Origin: Candidatus Eiseniibacteriota bacterium
Lineage (GTDB): Bacteria; Eisenbacteria; RBG-16-71-46; CAIMUX01
DNA: 64,000 nucleotides
Direction: 5' to 3'
Assembly (NCBI GenBank): GCA_029569475.1
Contig: JAKQSZ010000045.1
Coordinates: 7,677 to 71,676, forward strand
The notes beneath the pieces were generated by a model. That model saw only the letters and a program-made list of their open reading frames with translations, made no database searches and had not been told where the DNA came from. This document shows, piece by piece, positions 23,645 to 30,965 of this stretch (position 1 is the first letter of the stretch; each line of letters starts with the position of its first letter). The position numbers were made by a program, and so were the translations under genes.

Positions 23645-25246
23645 TCAGGCCGCCTCGGAGAGGCGGCCGGCAGACTCGTGAGGATCAATCAGAGGCAGGA
23701 AGATGCACGCCCGCGCACCTCCCCCTTCGGCCGGCGCCAGGGTCAGCCTTCCCTCCTGGCGGTGCACGAGGTCCCGGGCGATGGCCAGCCCCAGACCGGT
23801 GCCGTTCGGCCTCGTCGTGAAAAACGGCTCGAAAACGCGGGGCAGAACCGCCTCCGGTATGCCCGGCCCGTAGTCCCGCACGAAAATCACGGCCTCCTGG
23901 CCCTCGCGCCGCCACCCCACCTCGATGGGGCCGGCTCCCGCCTCCAACGCGTTGATGCCGAGGTTGCGCACGACCTGGCGCAGGGCGCCCCGGTCCGCCC
24001 GCACCCAAAGCGGGGCGTTCTCGGCCGGTCGTACCAGCCGGAAACGGCTGTTCGGCAAGGCGTTCAGGCTCACCAGCTCTTCCCCGACTACCCTTTCGAT
24101 GGGCAGCCCACGCATCTCCAGTTTTTTGTCCCGCGCGAAGTCCAGGAACTCGGTGACGAAGTTCTCCAGGCTCTCCGACTCGCGCAGGATGATCTCCATC
24201 AAGGCGTCCTTCGTGCGATCGCCCGAGGGCATCTCGCGGCGGAGCAGCTCGACCGAACCGGAGAGGGGCTTGAGGGAGTTGCGGATTTCGTGAGCGAGAC
24301 CGGCCGAGAGCTCGCCGATCAAGGCAAGCCGCTCTTTCTGCCGCCGCTGCTCCTCCCGGGCGCGCCGGTCGGAGAGATCCTGAAAGAGCGCGATCATCCC
24401 GTGCGGCCGACCCGCGCCGTCGGCAATCGGGTTGGTCGTGATCTCCAGCGTGACCGCGTTGGCTCCCTGGCCGAGCTGCAGCTCTCCGCTCTGTTCGATA
24501 CCCGAGCGCAGGCGGTCGAGCAGTTCGCGGGCCAGCGCAGCCAGGGGATGCTCGTCCGGGATCTGGTCGAGGTCGTCCTCCGGATTGAAACAGCCGAAGG
24601 GGTCGAGCATCCGCCGCCCCCGCTCGTTGACCAGCGTGACGCAGCCCCCGGGGTCCAGGCAGATGAGGCCGCCCGAGAGTCGCGCGATGACCGACCCGGC
24701 ATCCAGACGCGCCTGGACCAGCGCCTCCCGCGTCGCCCGGTGGAGTTCGCGCTCCTGCTGCATCCGCCGGCCGAGCAAGCCGGAGAAGACCCCCAGCAAC
24801 GCCATCGCCGGCGCGTCGAAGAAGATCCGGTCGCCGCCGGCGCCGCGGGTGATGATCTGGGCCGCGGTGGCCAGGATGGCGGAGGTGCTGCCCCCGGCCA
24901 GCCCCTGCTGCATTCCCCAAATGAGAACCGGGAGACAGAGCAACAGGCCGAAGCCTCCGGTCGCTCCTCCGGCGCGCTCCACCACGAAGGCCTGCGCTGC
25001 CACGTCGAAGACGAGGGCCGCACCCCAGAAGATCGATCCCCGGCTCGGCCAGCCGCCGCGGCGTCCGTTCTCCGCCGGCCTGCGCGCCACCGCCTCGCCG
25101 ATCGCCTGCAGCAGGACGCTGCAGACTCCCATCAGCAGATAGAGCGCCAGCGCCAGCCCGCGCTGCGCGGGAGCGGACGTCTCGCCCGAGAGCAGGAGCA
25201 CGACCGCGAGATAGAGGAAGATCCGGCCGGCCCCCAAGGCCTTCAT
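23645..25246 (-). CDS. pilS: Sensor histidine kinase PilS
   Basis: N-terminal region with about five or six membrane helices (IFLYLAVVLLLSG, LALALYLLMGVCSVLLQAIG, IFWGAALVFDVAAQAFVV, FGLLLCLPVLIWGMQQGLAGG, FDAPAMALLGVFSGLLG), a PAS-like domain (VIARLSGGLICLDPGGCVTLVN), the phospho-histidine box GLAHEIRNSLKPLSGSVELL, N box (RQVVRNLGINALEAG), G boxes VRDYGPGIPEAV and GTGLGLAIARDLVH. The start is uncertain: ATG 25246 puts the helices right at the N-terminus; the frame continues to TTG 25384, overlapping pilC. Partner of PilR. Confidence 0.9.
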   Translation of the reverse strand: MKALGAGRIFLYLAVVLLLSGETSAPAQRGLALALYLLMGVCSVLLQAIGEAVARRPAENGRRGGWPSRGSIFWGAALVFDVAAQAFVVERAGGATGGFGLLLCLPVLIWGMQQGLAGGSTSAILATAAQIITRGAGGDRIFFDAPAMALLGVFSGLLGRRMQQERELHRATREALVQARLDAGSVIARLSGGLICLDPGGCVTLVNERGRRMLDPFGCFNPEDDLDQIPDEHPLAALARELLDRLRSGIEQSGELQLGQGANAVTLEITTNPIADGAGRPHGMIALFQDLSDRRAREEQRRQKERLALIGELSAGLAHEIRNSLKPLSGSVELLRREMPSGDRTKDALMEIILRESESLENFVTEFLDFARDKKLEMRGLPIERVVGEELVSLNALPNSRFRLVRPAENAPLWVRADRGALRQVVRNLGINALEAGAGPIEVGWRREGQEAVIFVRDYGPGIPEAVLPRVFEPFFTTRPNGTGLGLAIARDLVHRQEGRLTLAPAEGGGARACIFLPLIDPHESAGRLSEAA

Positions 25247-25364
25247 CGGGCGCGCCCCGCGGGCGCCTGCCGCCGCCTGAAACGCGCGCCGCGCGCCTCG
25301 CCGGGCCGGTTGGTCCACCTGCCCGGTCGGATGGCCCTCCCGCTGGAGCCGGGCCGGTGCGGCA

Positions 25365-26582
25365 TCAGTTCTGGCCTCCGACAACGTTGATCAGCTTGAA
25401 CATCGGCATGTACATCGCCACGACCATCCCGCCGACGATGACGCCCATGATGACGATCATGATCGGCTCGATGATGGAGGTCAGGGTGTCGACTGCCACG
25501 TCGACCTCTTCGTCGTAGAAGTTGGCGATCTTCTCGAGCATCGTGTCCAGGGCGCCGGTCTCCTCGCCCACCGAGATCATCTGCACGACCATCGGCGGAA
25601 AGACCTTGGCCTCACGCAAGGGCGCCGCGATCGTCTCGCCTTCGCCAATCGAGCCCTTCGTGGCCACGATGGCGTTCTCGATCACCTTGTTGCCGGCGGT
25701 GCGGGCGGTGATATCCAGGGCGGTGAGGATGGGAACGCCCGAGGAGATCATCGTCCCAAGCGTACGGGTGAAGCGCGCGATCGAGGCCTTGCGGATGAGG
25801 GTGCCGAAGATGGGGGCACGCAGCAGGCTGCTGTCGACCGTCAGGCGGCCGGAGGCGGTGCGGTAGTACCGCTTGAACGCGGTATAGCCCCCGAAGCCGA
25901 CCGCCAGAAGCAGCCACCAGAAGCTCTTCAGGAAGTTGGACATGTCGAGCACGACCTGCGTGGGCAGGGGCAGCTCGCCCCCGAAGTCGGCGAAGATCTT
26001 GGCGAAGGTCGGGATGATGACCAGCAGCATGAAGGTGGTGGCGCCGACCGCCACCGAGAGGACGACCGTGGGATAGGTCATGGCGCTCTTCACCTTCCTC
26101 TTCAGGGCCTCGGCCTTCTCGAGGTAGGTCGCCAGCCGGGCCAGGATCTCGTCCAGGATGCCGCCCGATTCTCCGGCCTCGACCATGTTGACGAAGAGCG
26201 GATCGAAGGTCTTCTTCTGGCGCCCCAGCGACTCGGCCAGCGTCGAGCCGGCCTCCACGTCGCGCATCACGTCGGAGACCACCTTGCCGAAGGTCGGCGA
26301 CTCCGCCTGCTTGCTCAGGATGTCGAGACATTGGACCAGCGGGAGCCCGGCGTTGACCATGGTGGCGAACTGCCGGGTGAAGATGACCAGGTCGCGCACC
26401 CGGACCCGCTTGACCAGGCCGGGCATTTTGAACTGGACCGAGGCCGGCTGCTGGCGGATGGAGGTCGCGACGATGCGCCGGCGCCGGAGCTGCTGGAGCA
26501 CCTCCTCCCGGCTGGCGCACTCCAGCTGGCCTGACTCCTCCGCTCCCGCGGCGGTGCGCCCCTTGTATGCAAAGACCGGCAT
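25365..26582 (-). CDS. pilC: Type IV pilus inner-membrane platform protein PilC
   Basis: GspF-family protein that couples the PilB/PilT motors to the pilus. Seen: MPVFAYKGRTAAGAEESGQLE, first GspF domain (FTRQFATMVNAGLPLVQCLDIL, MVEAGESGGILDEILARLATYLEK), three membrane segments (VVLSVAVGATTFMLLVIIP, FWWLLLAVGFGGYTAF, IIEPIMIVIMGVIVGGMVVAMYMPMF) and the second GspF domain (FTRTLGTMISSGVPILTALDI, MISVGEETGALDTMLEKIANFYDEEV). 405 aa is standard. Starts 18 bases after pilT. Confidence 0.96.
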   Translation of the reverse strand: MPVFAYKGRTAAGAEESGQLECASREEVLQQLRRRRIVATSIRQQPASVQFKMPGLVKRVRVRDLVIFTRQFATMVNAGLPLVQCLDILSKQAESPTFGKVVSDVMRDVEAGSTLAESLGRQKKTFDPLFVNMVEAGESGGILDEILARLATYLEKAEALKRKVKSAMTYPTVVLSVAVGATTFMLLVIIPTFAKIFADFGGELPLPTQVVLDMSNFLKSFWWLLLAVGFGGYTAFKRYYRTASGRLTVDSSLLRAPIFGTLIRKASIARFTRTLGTMISSGVPILTALDITARTAGNKVIENAIVATKGSIGEGETIAAPLREAKVFPPMVVQMISVGEETGALDTMLEKIANFYDEEVDVAVDTLTSIIEPIMIVIMGVIVGGMVVAMYMPMFKLINVVGGQN

Positions 26583-26600
26583 GAATCCCCCCGTTGCGTC

Positions 26601-27863
26601 CTACGCCGCCGACCGGCGGTACGGGCTTGTCGCCGTACGGTCTGGGCCCGTGCCCGGACGGTTCGAGCCCGCCCCTGGATGGTTCGGGCCCGTCCCCGCA
26701 GGGGTCGAGCCGTCCCCCGGATAGTTCGTACCCGCCGGGCGGTTCAAGGCCGTCCCGGCCGGGCGGCCGGACGCGAGTTCCGTGTTGGCCGGCCGGTAGG
26801 CCGGGTCGGCCTTCTGTAGCATCTGTTCCAGCTCGATCCGGTTGGAGCTGTGACCGAGCGCCGCCTCCAGCGAGATCTTCTTCGTCTGGTAGGCGGAGAA
26901 GAGGCCCTGGTTCATGGTCTGCATCCCGAACTTCTGGCCGGCCTGCATCAACGAGTAGATCTGGTGGGTCTTGCCCTCGCGCACCACCGCCGCCACGGCC
27001 GGCGTGCAGACCAGGACCTCGGAGACATTGACCCGTCCCCCGCCTCGGCGCGCGATCAGCTGCTGGGTCACCACCCCCTTGAGGACGAAGGCGAGCTGCG
27101 AAAGCACCTGCCGCTGCTGATTGCTCGGAAACACGTCGACCATCCGGTTGATCGACTCGAAGGTCGAGTTGGTGTGCAGCGTGGCGAAGACCAGATGCCC
27201 GGTCTCCGCGATGGTCAGCGCAGCCTGGATCGTCTCCAGGTCCCGCATCTCGCCGATCAGGATCACGTCGGGGTCCTGCCGCAGCACGTACTTCAGCGCC
27301 TCGGCGAACGAGCCGGTGTCGGCGCCCACCTCGCGCTGGTTGACGATGCACCGCTTGTGCTGGTGGATGTACTCGATCGGATCCTCCACCGTGATGATGT
27401 GGCCGGCCCGGCGCTCGTTGATCCGGTCGATCAGCGCGGCCAGGGTGGTGGACTTGCCGCTGCCTGTGGGCCCGGTGACCAGGACGATGCCGTTGGGCAG
27501 CTCGGCGAAGGTCCGCACGACCGGCGGCAGGCCGAGCCGGTCGTAATCCGGAATCTGGTACGGGATCATCCGGATGGCCGCCGCCACCACGCCCCGCTGC
27601 AGGAAGACGTTCATGCGGAAGCGGGCCAGACCCTTGATTCCGAAAGAGAGATCCAGTTCCTTGTTCAGCTCGAAGCGCTTCCGCTGGTCCTCCCGCAGGA
27701 CCGAGTAGATGAGCTGCTCGGTCTGGTCCGGCTGGAGGGGCTCGCATTGCGCGGCCCGCAGTTCCCCATCGACCCGAAACTGCGGCGGGACCCCCGCCGT
27801 GAGGTGCAGGTCCGAGGCGTTCTGCTGGACGATCTCCTCCAGCAGCTTGTGCAGACTGACCAT
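26601..27863 (-). CDS. pilT: Pilus retraction ATPase PilT with repeat-rich C-terminal tail
   Basis: Hexameric ATPase that powers pilus retraction. Seen: ASDLHLTAGVPPQFRVDGEL, Walker A VTGPTGSGKSTTLAALI, Asp box TVEDPIEYIHQHK, Walker B DVILIGEMRDLETIQAALTIAETGH, His box FATLHTNSTFESINRM, and the retraction-type AIRAG region as GEMRDL plus the C-terminal QAGQKFGMQTMNQGL. ATG at 27863 has AGGAG upstream. After the normal end (MLQKADPAYR) comes a tail of about 55 residues of Pro/Gly/Ala/Asn repeats (NHPGAGS, NRPGTGP). Such a tail is not part of known PilT structure. Confidence 0.95.
   Translation of the reverse strand: MVSLHKLLEEIVQQNASDLHLTAGVPPQFRVDGELRAAQCEPLQPDQTEQLIYSVLREDQRKRFELNKELDLSFGIKGLARFRMNVFLQRGVVAAAIRMIPYQIPDYDRLGLPPVVRTFAELPNGIVLVTGPTGSGKSTTLAALIDRINERRAGHIITVEDPIEYIHQHKRCIVNQREVGADTGSFAEALKYVLRQDPDVILIGEMRDLETIQAALTIAETGHLVFATLHTNSTFESINRMVDVFPSNQQRQVLSQLAFVLKGVVTQQLIARRGGGRVNVSEVLVCTPAVAAVVREGKTHQIYSLMQAGQKFGMQTMNQGLFSAYQTKKISLEAALGHSSNRIELEQMLQKADPAYRPANTELASGRPAGTALNRPAGTNYPGDGSTPAGTGPNHPGAGSNRPGTGPDRTATSPYRRSAA
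26639..26740. repeat. 21-bp in-frame tandem array at the 3' end of pilT
   Basis: Units start at 26639, 26660, 26681, 26702 and 26723, each 21 bp apart (GGTTCGRGCCCG-like), followed by a diverged copy. They encode the 7-residue repeats of the PilT tail. Confidence 0.85.
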
Positions 27864-28182
27864 GGATCTCCTCTCCGGCGCAGCCGGACGGAAGGACGCC
27901 CCGGCCTCGGCCGTGACGAAAGCGCACGCTGCACCCACCGGCCCGGAGGCCCTCCCCAGGACGATCGCCTCCGGTCTTCTCCGCCTTCGCTTTCCCTGCA
28001 GCGGCTGCGCGAAAACTCCCAGGACGTCCGGGGCCGCCTGCCCGGAGTGACGCGAGCCGTCCACGACCCCCGACATCCCGGTTTTCGGCGGCGCGGGACG
28101 GGGCCTTTACCGTCGAGGCCTCAATGGGCTGGTGCGAACGAAACGGAGTCGCTCGGACGGCGAGGGAGCCGTTGGGGGAAGG
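27864..28182. other. Gap between pilB and pilT
   Basis: 319 bases without a recognisable gene. It carries the pilT ribosome-binding site (AGGAGA) at its left end. I see no clear terminator or promoter, so pilB and pilT may be transcribed separately or together. Confidence 0.5.
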
Positions 28183-29877
28183 CTAACCGAGGTCGTCCGG
28201 AGCCGACTCCTTCAGCACCTCTTCCGCCGTGGTGACGCCCCGCTTCAGCTTCTCGAGCGCGTCCCGCCGCAGGGTCAGCATCCCCTCGCGCACGGCCTGG
28301 AGCTTGATCTCGCTGGAAGGGGCGCGGGCCAGGATAAGGTCGCGGATCCGGGTCGAGATGGGCATCACCTCGTAGATGCCGGCGCGCCCCCGGTAACCGG
28401 TGTTGTTGCACTCGTAGCATCCCTTGCCCCGCACGAACGTGGCCCCGGCGGCCTGTTCCTCGGTCAGTTGAAGCTCCTGCAGGACCTCCCCGGGGAGTTC
28501 CACGGGCCCTTTGCAGGCCGCGCAGGCGCGGCGCACCAGCCGCTGCGCCAGGATGAGATTCGTGGAGGCCGCCACGAGAAACGGCTCCACCCCCATATCG
28601 ACCAGGCGGTTCAAGGTGGAGGGAGCGTCGTTGGTGTGGACCGTGGAGAGGACGAGGTGGCCGGTCAATGCCGCCTTGACCGCGATCGAGGCGGTCTCGC
28701 CGTCGCGGATCTCACCCACCATGATGATGTTGGGGTCCTGCCGCAGGAAGCTGCGCAGGGCGGCCGCGAAGGTGAGGTTGACCCCATCGTTGACATTGAC
28801 CTGGTTGATCCCGTCGAGGTTGTACTCAACCGGATCCTCGGCCGTCATGATGTTGGTGCCGGGAATGTTGATCCGCGCCAGGGCGCTGTACAACGTGGTC
28901 GTCTTGCCGCTGCCGGTCGGTCCGGTCACGAGGACCATGCCGTAGGGGCTCGCGATCGCGCGGAAGAGGTTATCCAGGGACGACGGTTCGAATCCCAGCT
29001 TCGTCAGGTCGAGCGCCAGGTTCCCCTTGTCCAGGATGCGCAGCACCACCTTCTCCCCGAAGATCGTCGGCAGGGTCGAGACGCGCAGGTCGATCGTGCG
29101 CTTCAGCACGCGGATCTTGATGCGGCCATCCTGCGGGATGCGGCGCTCGGCGATGTCCAGCTCGGCCATGATCTTCAGGCGGGAGATGATGGCGGCCTTC
29201 AGCTTGAACGGGGGGGACATCATCTCGTAGAGGGTGCCGTCGATGCGGAAGCGGACGCGCAGCTTTCTCTCGTAGGGCTCGATATGGATGTCGCTGGCGC
29301 CCCGGCGGACCGCTTCGGCGATGAGGGAGTTGACGAACTTCACGACCGGCGCCTGATCCGCGCCGCCTCCGCCTTCGCCTTCCTCGTCGGTGGTCTCGAC
29401 GACCTCGACGTCGTCGTTCTCCATCGTCTTCATCACGTCGGCCATCGACTCCGCGGAATCGTAGTATTTGTCGATGGCCTTCTTGATCTGGTGCTCGGTG
29501 GCGACCAGGACCTCGACCTCATGGCCGGTGATGAACTTGATGTCGTCGATGGCGAAGAAGTTGGCCGGATTGGCCATGGCGATGCGGATGCTGCGGCCGT
29601 TGCGGGAGACGGGCACGACCTGGAAGCGGCTGGCCACATCCGACGGTACCAGGCGGACGACCGCCGCGTCGACCTCGGTGCGGTCGAGATCGATCCCGGG
29701 AACGTCGTAGAGCTCGCCGAGGAAGGCGAGGAGGCGTTCTTCGGTCAGCACGCCCAGGCGGACCAATGTGGTCGTCAGCGCGGCGCCGTCATCCTTTTCG
29801 AGCTTGCGCGCGCGCTGGAGATCCTCGTCCGTGACGAGGCTGGCCTCGATCAGCCTGGAGGCGACATCGACCTTCAT
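28183..29877 (-). CDS. pilB: Pilus extension ATPase PilB
   Basis: Powers pilus assembly. Seen: N-terminal GspE-type domain (EDLQRARKLEK..., LLAFLGELYDVPGIDLDRTEVD, IRIAMANPANFFAIDDIKFITGHEVEV), acidic linker (VVETTDEEGEGGGG), ASDIHIEPYERKLRVRFRIDG, Walker A VTGPTGSGKTTTLYSAL, Asp box TAEDPVEYNLDGINQ, Walker B IIMVGEIRDGETASIAV, His box LSTVHTNDAPSTLNRL, and the zinc tetracysteine (ACAACKG ... GCYECNNTGYRGR). ATG at 29877; 564 aa is typical. First of pilB-pilT-pilC-pilS-pilR on the minus strand. Confidence 0.96.
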   Translation of the reverse strand: MKVDVASRLIEASLVTDEDLQRARKLEKDDGAALTTTLVRLGVLTEERLLAFLGELYDVPGIDLDRTEVDAAVVRLVPSDVASRFQVVPVSRNGRSIRIAMANPANFFAIDDIKFITGHEVEVLVATEHQIKKAIDKYYDSAESMADVMKTMENDDVEVVETTDEEGEGGGGADQAPVVKFVNSLIAEAVRRGASDIHIEPYERKLRVRFRIDGTLYEMMSPPFKLKAAIISRLKIMAELDIAERRIPQDGRIKIRVLKRTIDLRVSTLPTIFGEKVVLRILDKGNLALDLTKLGFEPSSLDNLFRAIASPYGMVLVTGPTGSGKTTTLYSALARINIPGTNIMTAEDPVEYNLDGINQVNVNDGVNLTFAAALRSFLRQDPNIIMVGEIRDGETASIAVKAALTGHLVLSTVHTNDAPSTLNRLVDMGVEPFLVAASTNLILAQRLVRRACAACKGPVELPGEVLQELQLTEEQAAGATFVRGKGCYECNNTGYRGRAGIYEVMPISTRIRDLILARAPSSEIKLQAVREGMLTLRRDALEKLKRGVTTAEEVLKESAPDDLG

Positions 29878-30214
29878 TGCCCGGGTATCCCCCCTGCTGG
29901 GCAGCATCATTCCGGGCGGCCACGCTGGGGTGACACCTCCTGGCCCGGATGGACCCGCTCCGAGGTGTCCGAGCAACGCGCATGCCTCCTCCGGAGAAGA
30001 GGTTTTGCGCTGGAGGATGGGAGCTTGTCGGACCGGCCGCGGCCACCGCGGCCCGCGGTCCGCGCGATCCGCCCGCATCGCATTGCGTCCGGCACGACCG
30101 GGCTGCCCGGCCGTGGGCGGGGGTTGATCCCGGCCGTTTGCGAGGGGAGACGCGGCGGTGTCGTCTCGTGCCGTCAGGTGTTTACGTGAAGCTATCCGCT
30201 CGCGCCTCGCCTCG
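29878..30214. other. Gap upstream of pilB
   Basis: 337 bases, no recognisable gene on either strand. It should contain the pilB promoter; I looked for a -24/-12 element on the minus strand and did not find one with both GG and GC in place. Confidence 0.5.
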
Positions 30215-30835
30215 CTAGGGAGCCGGCGATGGCGTCGCGGCCGAGGAGTCCTCGAAGGCAACCTGCCCCCGCAGGAGCTTGAGCTTGGCCGGACCGATCC
30301 CTTTGACCCGCAGCAGGTCGTCCGGACGGCGGAACGGTCCTGCGGCCTGACGCGAGGCCACGATGCGCGCCGCCAGCGCCGGGCCGATCCCCGGCAGCGC
30401 CTCGATCTCCGCCTCGCTCGCCTGGTTGATGAACAGCTTGCCGCCTTCCAGGATACCCGGAGGAACCCGCGCGGGGACGGTCGCCCTCGCGGAGACGTCG
30501 GACTGCTCAGCCGCGCTGGACCGCCCGGACACCCCAGACTGCCCAGACACGCCGGACCGCTCAGACACCACCGTCTGCCCCGGGACAGAAGCTGGTCCGC
30601 CCAGCGCCGGACCGTCGTGATCCCGCGGAGCGCGATCCGACGGCGAGGCACCCCGGTCCCCCCCGGCCGCTGCAGCGTGGCCGGAGTCCAGGCCGGGCAG
30701 GCTGTTCAACCATGCGGTCAGCTCGCGGTCGGGACGTGATTGCCGGTGCTCTTCCCACAAGGCGAAGGCCTGGCCGAGCAGCAGCATCGCCGCCAGGGCC
30801 AGCAGGCCACGGCGCTCTTCAGGGGTGAAGATCAT
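30215..30835 (-). CDS. ComEA-like helix-hairpin-helix protein with repeat linker
   Basis: A membrane anchor near the N-terminus (RRGLLALAAMLLLGQAFALW), a disordered linker of about 80 residues including 6-residue repeats (VSGQSG, VSGRSS), and two C-terminal helix-hairpin-helix motifs (FINQASEAEIEALPGIGPALAARIV and LLRVKGIGPAKLKLLRG). This is the domain order of ComEA-type DNA receptors that work with type IV pili in DNA uptake. Position just before pilB supports that role. HhH alone binds DNA without sequence specificity; direct evidence for competence is lacking. Confidence 0.85.
   Translation of the reverse strand: MIFTPEERRGLLALAAMLLLGQAFALWEEHRQSRPDRELTAWLNSLPGLDSGHAAAAGGDRGASPSDRAPRDHDGPALGGPASVPGQTVVSERSGVSGQSGVSGRSSAAEQSDVSARATVPARVPPGILEGGKLFINQASEAEIEALPGIGPALAARIVASRQAAGPFRRPDDLLRVKGIGPAKLKLLRGQVAFEDSSAATPSPAP
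30500..30571. repeat. 18-bp in-frame tandem array inside the ComEA-like gene
   Basis: Four units start at 30500, 30518, 30536 and 30554 (GGACYGCYCRGACRC-like). They encode 6-residue Ser/Gly/Val repeats in the linker between the membrane anchor and the DNA-binding domain. Confidence 0.8.
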
Positions 30836-30965
30836 GGCCGGCCCGGAGTTCCTGCTTCCGGCGCGGTGTGAGAATCCGCCCTACCGGACGCCGCCGGATC
30901 GGGCCGGCACAGGTCCCGTGGCCCGGACCCGCATCGGCCATTGCCGACGCCCCGGCCTCCGCGCG

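Noticed and set aside
25612..27927. Very long minus-strand ORF across pilC and pilT
   Set aside because: It is an out-of-frame shadow of pilC and pilT; both have complete conserved proteins in their own frames.
28985..28999. tRNA T-arm-like GGTTCGAATCC
   Set aside because: It falls within the conserved pilB coding region and no acceptor or anticodon arms surround it.
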